Shown here piece by piece: positions 15,760 to 23,899 of a stretch of DNA of 64,000 bases. How positions within the stretch are numbered: position 1 is the stretch's first letter; each line of letters starts with the position of its first letter. The notes under the pieces were generated by a model. It ran no database searches. It saw only the letters and a program-made list of their open reading frames with translations, and had not been told where the DNA came from. A program made the translations under genes and the position numbers. The stretch is from assembly GCA_949299545.1 (NCBI GenBank), contig CASGAM010000037.1, positions 62,001 through 126,000 of the forward strand. Reading direction: 5' to 3'. The DNA is from an uncultured Prevotellaceae bacterium (GTDB taxonomy: Bacteria; Bacteroidota; Bacteroidia; Bacteroidales; Bacteroidaceae).

Positions 15760-16966
15760 TCATTGCCCAATCCAAGTTGCTTTTTTCCACACATACTCTA
15801 AAGGGCCATGTCGGTATCTTTTCATCCACCATCGGCAAAATGCCCACTGCAATAGAAAAAGGACCACCCCTGTCAGGAAACTGGCTGTAACACCAAGTTT
15901 ATCATGCAAACCAAATCCCCAATTATAGAACAACATAGCCCCTACGATACTTTGAACGATATAATTGGTAAGACTCATTTTCCCGTATGGAGCTATTTTC
16001 ATCAATCTTGAACGCCACGATGTCCGGTAAAAGGCAAACATTACCGCAGACAACAATATCAGCATAAAGGCAAACTTATGTAAAGACGATAAAGGCAAAC
16101 TTATGTAAAGACGATACAATCAACATTAGCGGGCTAAGCAAGGATCTCTCAGTGACATAATCCGGCAGCATACCGGCCAAACCATATAGTGGGAAAAAAG
16201 CCATAAGCGCTCCAGCCAACAAACGTGCCCAAAACGCCAATTTATCTTCACTGAACAAATTCCTGCGTCCGGCAAGCAAGCCAAACAAAAACAGAGCCAT
16301 CGTCTGAAATACCCTTCCATTATCCCAGGCCCATGCCAAACTTGCTAATTGGCCTTCCCAAAGATTCACACGCAACATATCCCAAAAGTCACCATTAGTC
16401 TGCGCATCAAACGTTGCTGCCCAAAAATGTCCGGTAGGAATCGTTGGAGTCTCAAATGTAGGGTCTATCAAAGCCCGTAGGAGATAAAACAACGGTACCG
16501 GCTGGAATAATAAAACGACTGCAATCCACATCAGATATTTATCTTTAAGACTGCATAAAAGAGGGAGTATAAAACCAGCCAATGCATATAAAACCAAAAC
16601 TTCTGCCGTAAAAAACATGGCATTGATATTTCCCAATAATAACAACAAAAACAAACGCCAACAAAAACGTCCACGAAAATCCTTTCCTCTCAAACGGCTG
16701 TTACGTTCCTGAATGTAAAAACTGAAGCCAAACAACAATGCAAAAATCGCATATGCTTTGCCGCCCAGCAGGAAAAACAAACCATCCCAAATCACCTTAT
16801 CCGTAAAATTCAGCCATGTACATTGTGCAGACGTATCAGGAAACGAATAAAAATTAAAATGCTCTATCGAATGCAAAAGTAAAATGCCCATTACGGCCAA
16901 TCCGCGCATAACATCCGCCACGTCTACTCTCGAACTCATATTTGCTTGTTTTTTATATAATCCCAT
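15760..16966 (-). pseudogene. DUF418 membrane-protein gene split by a 25-bp tandem duplication
   Basis: Two overlapping frames encode the two parts of one multi-pass protein. The N-terminal part (to the stop at 16076) has VDVADVMRGLAVMGILLLHS and GGKAYAIFALLFGFSFYIQE, typical of DUF418 proteins. The C-terminal part (15760 to about 16105) has YGKMSLTNYIVQSIVGAMLFYNWGFG, the DUF418 signature. Both contain SSLHKFAF because a 25-bp block is present twice without spacing (16066-16090 and 16091-16115). Removing one copy joins them into a single frame of about 406 residues, normal for the family. Possible starts are 16966 and 16939; the latter Met (MSSRVDVADVMRG) best fits relatives. A TATTTTTG box is at 17010-17003. 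Confidence 0.85.
16066..16115. repeat. Exact 25-bp tandem duplication
   Basis: Positions 16066-16090 and 16091-16115 are identical. 25 is not a multiple of 3, so the duplication causes the frameshift in the DUF418 gene. It is bounded on both sides by intact coding sequence. Confidence 0.95.
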
Positions 16967-17111
16967 AAAATAGCTTTGAAATACCAACATACTTTGAGAT
17001 TGCAAAAATAATATTTTCTCGATACAAAGCCATATAATAAAAAGTCAAAACACACAAGACAAAATTACATCGTAAGCCGTACCTCACACTTCTCTTTAAG
17101 TTTATAATAAT

Positions 17112-17119
17112 TATCTTTG
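17112..17119 (+). promoter_or_regulatory. -7 box (TATCTTTG) for the RluA-family gene
   Basis: This is an exact TAnnTTTG match 63 bp upstream of the start, in the region divergent from the DUF418 gene, whose own candidate box (TATTTTTG) is on the minus strand at 17010-17003. Confidence 0.6.
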
Positions 17120-17182
17120 CAAAAATAATCCATGCAGAAAATTGAATTTCCTCCGTGAGGAACCAACTCATAACAATCATCA

Positions 17183-18823
17183 ATGACAGACAACAAACTA
17201 CAATTCCATCCCATAGCCGAAACGGTCGTGAAGGAATGCGGCCTCCCCGAACAATTCACCTATCCGTTCCATTATATCCCGCATCCTCTTTGCATCCACG
17301 CAGCCGAACAAGTAAAAGAATATATCGGCAAACATAAGGAGTGGCATGCCGAATTAGAGGCGGGTAAAATGTTCGGCGTTTTGATTGCACGCAATACCGA
17401 AGGTAAAGTCGGTTTCTTTGCTGCTTTCTCAGGAATCCTTGACGGGAAAAACAATTTGGAGTTTTTTGTCCCGCCTGTTTACGACCTGCTGGATCCTGCC
17501 GGCTTTTTCAAGTTAGAAGAACAAGCCATCTCCGACATTAACCAGTCCATCCGCCGCATCGAAGAAAGTCCGGAACTTATATCCGTTCAAGAGAAACTCA
17601 CATGCCTTAAACAGCAATCAGAAAAGGAGCTTTATGATTACAAAACGCAAATGATTTCCGCAAAAGCGTTAAGAGACGAAAAACGGAAAGACAAGCTGAC
17701 GTCTGAAGAAGAAGCGGCGCTCATCAAAGAAAGCCAATTCATGAAAGCTCAATACAAAAGGATGGAGAAACACTGGGAAAACATAATGAATTGTCACATA
17801 CGACAGGAGGAACGAATCAGACTAGAACTAAACAGATTGAAACAGGAACGCCGACAACGTTCCGCCGCCCTCCAAGAAAAACTTTTCCGACAATTCATCC
17901 TGCTTAACGCTCATGGCACAACAAAAGACATATACACCATCTTCAAAGAATACGGCCGGGGCATACCACCGGCAGGAACAGGCGAATGCGCTGCTCCAAA
18001 GCTGTTACAACACGCTTACCGATACCATTTTCAACCTTTAGCCATGGCTGAATTCTGGTGGGGCAATTCTCCGCTAAATGAAATCCGCCGGCATGGAAAC
18101 TTCTACCCTTCATGCAGAAGTAAGTGCGAACCACTTCTGAAATACATGCTCCATGGACTGGATGTAGAATCTGATCCATTAACGGAAGAAACCATGCATA
18201 TGCAACAATTAAGCGTTGTATACGAAGACAAATGGATAACCGTTGTAAACAAACCCGGCGGAATGTTATCCGTACCGGGAAAACTTCATGCGCCATCTGT
18301 CTTGCAATGGGCTCGTGAACACTATCCTGATGCTGATGGTCCCATCATTGTCCATCGTTTGGATATGGACACTTCCGGCCTACTCATTCTTGCAAAATCA
18401 AAAGACACACATAAACGTCTGCAAGACTTGTTTGAAAAACGCCTCATTAAGAAACGTTATATTGCCTTGTTGGATGGCAACGTTATGACCAAGGAAGGCT
18501 TCATACGCCTTCCCATCTGCTCCAATCCGAATGAACGGCCGATGCAAATGGTTGATTCTAACTATGGGAAACCGTCTGTTACACGCTATGTTGTTATCGG
18601 AAAAACAAATGGATATACACGTGTAGCTTTCTATCCTTTAACAGGACGCACCCACCAACTGCGTCTACATGCTGCTCACCCCGAAGGACTTAACGCCCCC
18701 ATCCTGGGAGATCGGCTTTATGGCAAACAAGCCCGACGACTATACCTACATGCTGAATCCATTATGTTCATCCATCCCATGAGCGGCAAACGAATTCATC
18801 TCACCGCCACAACTCCATTTTGA
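17183..18823 (+). CDS. RluA-family pseudouridine synthase with long N-terminal extension
   Basis: This is a 546-residue protein. The C-terminal about 210 residues are an RluA-type catalytic domain: VVNKPGGMLSVPG, the active-site motif HRLDMDTSGLLILAKS with Asp394, and the distal TRVAFYPLTGRTHQLRLHAA. Residues 1 to about 330 are an extension that includes a coiled coil (about 125-245, rich in Lys, Glu and Gln) and a Cys/Trp-containing block (PPAGTGECAAPKLLQHAYR, then AEFWWGNSP). RluA proteins isomerise uridines in rRNA or tRNA; similar long versions occur in other Bacteroidales, but I cannot name the target RNA. Confidence 0.88.
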   Translation: MTDNKLQFHPIAETVVKECGLPEQFTYPFHYIPHPLCIHAAEQVKEYIGKHKEWHAELEAGKMFGVLIARNTEGKVGFFAAFSGILDGKNNLEFFVPPVYDLLDPAGFFKLEEQAISDINQSIRRIEESPELISVQEKLTCLKQQSEKELYDYKTQMISAKALRDEKRKDKLTSEEEAALIKESQFMKAQYKRMEKHWENIMNCHIRQEERIRLELNRLKQERRQRSAALQEKLFRQFILLNAHGTTKDIYTIFKEYGRGIPPAGTGECAAPKLLQHAYRYHFQPLAMAEFWWGNSPLNEIRRHGNFYPSCRSKCEPLLKYMLHGLDVESDPLTEETMHMQQLSVVYEDKWITVVNKPGGMLSVPGKLHAPSVLQWAREHYPDADGPIIVHRLDMDTSGLLILAKSKDTHKRLQDLFEKRLIKKRYIALLDGNVMTKEGFIRLPICSNPNERPMQMVDSNYGKPSVTRYVVIGKTNGYTRVAFYPLTGRTHQLRLHAAHPEGLNAPILGDRLYGKQARRLYLHAESIMFIHPMSGKRIHLTATTPF

Positions 18824-18896
18824 TTTTTCCCATTATATATGAATTCGTAAACCGGTCTATTCAACCGTCTAAAACTATACATTTGAAGCTATAGCC

Positions 18897-18927
18897 TTTG
18901 AAATATGGAAAATTGAATGTAAATTTG
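18897..18927 (+). promoter_or_regulatory. Complete Bacteroidetes promoter for the GH30 gene
   Basis: A -33 TTTG (18897-18900) and a -7 TAAATTTG (18920-18927) are separated by 19 bp, matching both consensus boxes and the expected spacing. The leader would be about 60 nt. Confidence 0.7.
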
Positions 18928-18993
18928 TCCTATGCGGTTACACAAACCGAAACAACTATCATACTTGTCACTTATATCTAAACGTAACGAACC

Positions 18994-20583
18994 ATGAATT
19001 ACCGACTCATTTTTTATCTGAGCCTTGCATTTCTCTACTCTAATTATTATGCATCATCTGCCACCGCCACTGCACAGACGGTTCATTTCAAAATTCAAGC
19101 TGACCGGCCACAACAAACCATGGAATATTTTGGGGCATCCGATGCATGGAGTATGCAAGCCATCGGGCTTTGGCCCGACTCGGCACGTCTGAAAGTCGCC
19201 GACTGGCTCTTCAGCATGGAAACTGACCATAAAGGACAGCCCAAAGGTATCGGCTTATCATTATGGCGGTTCAATGCAGGTGCCGGCAGTTCAGAACAAG
19301 GTAACAACAGTCAAATCGGTTCACCATGGAATCGCACCGAATGTTTCTTAACTTCTGACGGCACTTATGACTGGAACAAACAAGCGGGACAATGCCAATT
19401 TATGAAATTAGCCCAAGAGCGCGGTGTGGAAAAGTTTCTGGCATTTTTCAATTCTCCGCCTGTCTATTTTACACAAAACGGACTGGCAACCAATACAGGC
19501 CGCGAAGGGACATACAATCTGCGTCCGGAATGTTATGAAGATTTTGCTGTCTATGCCGCAACTATGATTGAAGGCATCAAACGTAAACACGGTATCAAAA
19601 TAAACTACATCTGCCCCGTGAACGAGCCTGATGGCCACTGGAACTGGATTGGCCCAAAACAAGAAGGCACGCCAGCCACAAACCGTGAAATCGCACGCAT
19701 AGTACGCGCCATGAGCCGTGAGTTCGTCAAACAAGGTATTGATACGGAAATATTGGTTAATGAATCATCCGATTACCGTTGCATGTTCAGCACACATCAA
19801 ACCGACTGGCAACGTGGTTATGCTATACAAACCTTTTTTAATCCCGACAGTACAGCAACGTACTTAGGCAACACCCCGAACGTGAAACGCAAAATCGTTG
19901 GACATAGCTATTGGACCAATACACCGCTTGAAGCATTGCGCGCCATACGGTGCCAGCTGAAGGATACGCTCGACAAATATGACGTGGAGTTTTGGCAAAC
20001 CGAAACCTGCATCATGAGCAATGATGAAGAAATCGGCGGAGGAGGTGGTTATGACCGCAGCATGCGAACTGCCCTTTACGTGGCACGTATCATACACCAC
20101 GACATCGTTTATGCAGGGGCACGCAGCTGGCAATGGTGGCGTGCTGTCGGCGGTGATTACAAAGACGGGTTGCTCAGAGAATATAGTACCAAAGATCGCA
20201 AAACGGGCTACGTTGTTGACTCTAAGCTCTTATGGGTACTGGGAAACTACAGTCGTTTCGTACGCCCCGGTGCTGTCCGGATGGCCATTGAAACATACGA
20301 CAACAATGGCCGATTAATAAAAGACGGAGAAACCGACACTCAAGGTATCATGTTGTCTGCCTACCGGAATGCGGACGGATGCTGGGCCGTTGTTGTACTC
20401 AACTACGCTCCAACTGACAAAACCATCAGTTTTGATATTCCTGAAACGAATGGAGTTAAGCAATGGCAACCATACACGACTGCCGATGGTAAAGATAATA
20501 ACCTTATACCGGGTAAACCTGTCAAGTATGGACATCCTGTTGTCATACCCGCACGTTCGGCTGTAACATTCACGAGCATGTAG
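18994..20583 (+). CDS. Secreted GH30-family glycoside hydrolase, galactanase-like
   Basis: This is a 529-residue exported enzyme. A signal peptide (about 1-24, FYLSLAFLYSNYYASSATA) is followed by a (beta/alpha)8 barrel and a C-terminal beta domain. The likely acid/base is Glu211 in ICPVNEPDGHWNW and the nucleophile Glu337 in EFWQTETCIM, in the GH-A clan positions. The SLWRFNAGAGSSEQGN block and WQWWRAVGGDYKDGLL resemble the endo-beta-1,6-galactanase-like branch of GH30. There is no SusC/SusD pair next to it, so it is not in an obvious polysaccharide-utilisation locus. Confidence 0.82.
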   Translation: MNYRLIFYLSLAFLYSNYYASSATATAQTVHFKIQADRPQQTMEYFGASDAWSMQAIGLWPDSARLKVADWLFSMETDHKGQPKGIGLSLWRFNAGAGSSEQGNNSQIGSPWNRTECFLTSDGTYDWNKQAGQCQFMKLAQERGVEKFLAFFNSPPVYFTQNGLATNTGREGTYNLRPECYEDFAVYAATMIEGIKRKHGIKINYICPVNEPDGHWNWIGPKQEGTPATNREIARIVRAMSREFVKQGIDTEILVNESSDYRCMFSTHQTDWQRGYAIQTFFNPDSTATYLGNTPNVKRKIVGHSYWTNTPLEALRAIRCQLKDTLDKYDVEFWQTETCIMSNDEEIGGGGGYDRSMRTALYVARIIHHDIVYAGARSWQWWRAVGGDYKDGLLREYSTKDRKTGYVVDSKLLWVLGNYSRFVRPGAVRMAIETYDNNGRLIKDGETDTQGIMLSAYRNADGCWAVVVLNYAPTDKTISFDIPETNGVKQWQPYTTADGKDNNLIPGKPVKYGHPVVIPARSAVTFTSM

Positions 20584-20632
20584 CCTTTATTTCTTTTTCC
20601 GGTTCCAAGATTAAAAAGACATTATTAAAGTT

Positions 20633-23600
20633 ATGACACACGCGCCCCAGCTTCAAGTCTATAAAGCGTCTGCCGGTTCGGGAAAAACTTTCACGTTGGC
20701 CGTCCAGTACATCAAGCAACTATTATTAAACCCACATGCCTACAGGCATATACTGGCCGTGACGTTTACGAACAAAGCCACGGCAGAAATGAAAGAACGT
20801 ATCCTCGGACAGCTATACGGTTTGTCAAGAAGCGATGCCGCATCGGAAAGCTATATGGTAAAACTCCGTGAAGAAACGGGGCTTGAAGAATCTGCTATTC
20901 GCGAAGCAGCAGGCGAAGCATTGAAAAACATCATCCACGATTACAGCCGTTTCCGCATAGAAACCATTGACTCGTTCTTCCAGTCCGTCATGCGCAATTT
21001 GGCACGAGAACTGGAATTGGGAGCCAATCTTACCATAGAATTACGTGTAAAGGAAGTGATAAGCGATGCCGTGGACCAAATGATAGAGAAACTCGACCGG
21101 AAATCGCCCGTACTAAACTGGCTGATAGAATATATAGAAGAACGCATCGAAGCCGACCGACGTTGGAACGTGGCCGGTGAAATCAAGTCTTTCGGACTGA
21201 ACATCTTCGACGAAGAATATATGGAGCGCGGTAAAGCGTTGCGCAAAAAGTTGGAAGACCCACAGTTCATCATTACATTCAGAAAAGAAATAAGAGACCT
21301 GAAAGAAACCGCCCTCACACAGATGGCCGGTTTCCGTGAAGAATTTGAGAATATTTTGGAGAGCTACAATCTGACGGCTGGTGACTTGTCGCAAAAAGAA
21401 AGAGGCGTCATCAGCTATTTCAGGAAAATCTCAAGCGGAAATTTGACCGATGAAGTATGCAACACCATCGTTGAGAAATGCCTTGCAGATGAACACTGCT
21501 GGGCTCCGAAAAGCTCACCACGCCACAGCGAAATCAGCCAAATCGCAAAAACCGAGCTGATGCCCCTGTTACAAGAAGCTGAGAACTTCCGCAAGAAAAA
21601 CAATTATATAACAAATTCCTGCACATTGGCCTTGCAGCACCTCAACAAACTGCAACTTCTGACCCATATCGATTATGAAGTGCATGACTTGAACCATACC
21701 TGCGGACGGTTTATGCTTTCCGATACCAACGCTTTGCTGCACGAACTCATCCACGAAAACGACGCATCTTTCGTTTACGAAAAGATTGGCACGACGATTG
21801 ACACCGTGATGATTGATGAGTTTCAGGATACCTCTCGCCTGCAATGGGAAAACTTCCGCCTGCTCCTTCGCGAGAGTCTGTCTCAAAAAGAAGGCAGTCT
21901 GATTGTAGGCGACATCAAACAAAGCATATACCGCTGGCGAAACGGCGACTGGAAGATCTTAGCCAATATTGGTAAAGACAAAGCGTTCAATACCAAAGAT
22001 ATCCATCTATCCTACAATTTCAGGAGCGAAGCGCGCATCGTGGAATTTAACAACGCCATTTTCGAAGCCATCACCCAAAAAATTAGCTCCGAAGACACCG
22101 AGGGTATCATTGCGAACGCATACAGCGACGTGCGTCAGGCAACAAACAAGACGACACCGTACGGTTATGCCGAACTGAATTTCTTGAATGAAAACGACAC
22201 GTATGCTTATCCGGACATCACCCTGCACGAGTTGGCAACCAAAGTCGACAGTCTCATCAGCAAAGGCATCATGCCGGGCGACATCGCCATACTGGTTCGT
22301 AAAAACAAAAATATCCCCATCATTGCCGACTACTTCGACAAACATACACCATACAAAGTGGTATCTGACGAAGCATTCCGACTTGACGCCTCATGTGCTA
22401 TCTGCATGATAATAGACGCCATCCGCTTTCTGGCCGTCCCGGACGACCGCATCGCACTCGGGCGTTTAGCAGTAGCATACCAACACGACGTCTGCCATAA
22501 CACCGTCAACCTGAACACCATCCTCATCGACGACACATGCGATTATCTCCCCCAGGCATTTACTGAACGATTAGCCGAACTGCGCATTCTCCCACTGTAT
22601 GAGCTGACAGAACAATTATACACCGTGTTCAATCTCGATGAAGTAAAAGCACAAGACGCCTACTTGTGTGCCTTTTATGACGCCGTGACGGAATATCTCC
22701 GAAACAACACGTCGGAATTGACAGCGTTTTTAGACTATTGGGACGAGATACTGCACGAAAAACCCATTGCCTCAGGAGAAATTGAAGGTATCAGGATTAT
22801 TTCAATCCACAAGTCCAAAGGATTGGAATTTCATACCGTACTATTACCGTTCTGCGATTGGAAAATGGAGAACGAAACCAACAACCATTTGATATGGTGC
22901 GCACCGCCTCAATGTGATGACCAGCTGTTGCAACCGTTCTCCAGGATGGATTTGCTGCCTGTAAATTATTCGGCTGTCATGGAACAGTCTATTTTCAGAG
23001 ATAGTTACCAGAACGAAAGACGGCAATTATGGATTGACAGTATCAACCTGCTCTACGTGGCTTTCACCCGTGCCCGTTGCAACCTTATTGTCTGGTGTAA
23101 GTCAGGCAGCAAAGGGACCATATCTGCCCTCCTTGAGAATGTTACCGACAACCTTCAAAGCATTAAAATAGAAAAAACGGAAACAACGACCGACATGGAC
23201 GATGGAGTAACAGATTCACCCACACATTGCCGATACATGTTTGGAGAAATTCTGCCATCAGCAGCCAAAACACACGGGAACAAGTCGGACAACCCTTTCA
23301 CGACAGTTCCCAAAAGCCTTCCCATACACATCGAATCGCTGCGTTCAAAAGTCGATTTCAGACAATCAAACCGTTCCGCAACCTTCTGCAACGACGAGGA
23401 AAACGAAAACAACGATTACGTCAGCCGCGGACTCATGTTACATAATGTATTCGCGTCAATAAGAAAAGCGACCGATTTGAATACCGCCATCGAACATTTG
23501 AAAAGTGAAGGGGTCATTGAAGACGAAAAACAAGCGGCAGAAATCCGACAGCTTGCAGAACGCGCATTGAACCACCCGCAGGCAAAAGCATGGTATGACG

Positions 23601-23854
23601 GCAGCTACACGCTGTACAACGAGCAGGACATTATTTTTACCGCCACAAACGGGCAACTGCAAACGCGCCGACCCGACCGGGTTATGATTAAAGACGGAAA
23701 GGTAACCATTGTCGACTTCAAATTCGGCAAAAAGAAGGACGTATATCGCGAACAAGTAAAAGAATATATGCAACTGATTGAAGGAATGGGGTTCAAAGAA
23801 ACAGAAGGTTATCTGTGGTACGTCTATCTGAATGAAATAATCCCGGTCCAGTAG
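20633..23854 (+). CDS. addA: AddA-like UvrD/Rep helicase-nuclease
   Basis: This is a 1073-residue SF1A helicase with C-terminal nuclease, the AddA/RecB-like half of a double-strand-break repair machine. Motif I (YKASAGSGKTFTLA) is at the N-terminus, followed by motif Ia (AVTFTNKATAEMKERI), motif II (VMIDEFQDTSRLQW), motif III (VGDIKQSIYRWR), motif V (RIISIHKSKGLEF) and motif VI (LLYVAFTRARCNLIVW). A PD-(D/E)XK nuclease follows near the C-terminus (DRVMIKDGKVTIVDFKFGKK). The partner gene starts 45 bp downstream on the same strand. The pair would resect DNA ends to load RecA. Confidence 0.9.
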   Translation: MTHAPQLQVYKASAGSGKTFTLAVQYIKQLLLNPHAYRHILAVTFTNKATAEMKERILGQLYGLSRSDAASESYMVKLREETGLEESAIREAAGEALKNIIHDYSRFRIETIDSFFQSVMRNLARELELGANLTIELRVKEVISDAVDQMIEKLDRKSPVLNWLIEYIEERIEADRRWNVAGEIKSFGLNIFDEEYMERGKALRKKLEDPQFIITFRKEIRDLKETALTQMAGFREEFENILESYNLTAGDLSQKERGVISYFRKISSGNLTDEVCNTIVEKCLADEHCWAPKSSPRHSEISQIAKTELMPLLQEAENFRKKNNYITNSCTLALQHLNKLQLLTHIDYEVHDLNHTCGRFMLSDTNALLHELIHENDASFVYEKIGTTIDTVMIDEFQDTSRLQWENFRLLLRESLSQKEGSLIVGDIKQSIYRWRNGDWKILANIGKDKAFNTKDIHLSYNFRSEARIVEFNNAIFEAITQKISSEDTEGIIANAYSDVRQATNKTTPYGYAELNFLNENDTYAYPDITLHELATKVDSLISKGIMPGDIAILVRKNKNIPIIADYFDKHTPYKVVSDEAFRLDASCAICMIIDAIRFLAVPDDRIALGRLAVAYQHDVCHNTVNLNTILIDDTCDYLPQAFTERLAELRILPLYELTEQLYTVFNLDEVKAQDAYLCAFYDAVTEYLRNNTSELTAFLDYWDEILHEKPIASGEIEGIRIISIHKSKGLEFHTVLLPFCDWKMENETNNHLIWCAPPQCDDQLLQPFSRMDLLPVNYSAVMEQSIFRDSYQNERRQLWIDSINLLYVAFTRARCNLIVWCKSGSKGTISALLENVTDNLQSIKIEKTETTTDMDDGVTDSPTHCRYMFGEILPSAAKTHGNKSDNPFTTVPKSLPIHIESLRSKVDFRQSNRSATFCNDEENENNDYVSRGLMLHNVFASIRKATDLNTAIEHLKSEGVIEDEKQAAEIRQLAERALNHPQAKAWYDGSYTLYNEQDIIFTATNGQLQTRRPDRVMIKDGKVTIVDFKFGKKKDVYREQVKEYMQLIEGMGFKETEGYLWYVYLNEIIPVQ

Positions 23855-23899
23855 TCCATAACGGACTCCCCTATCCATCACAACAATACAACACTCATA

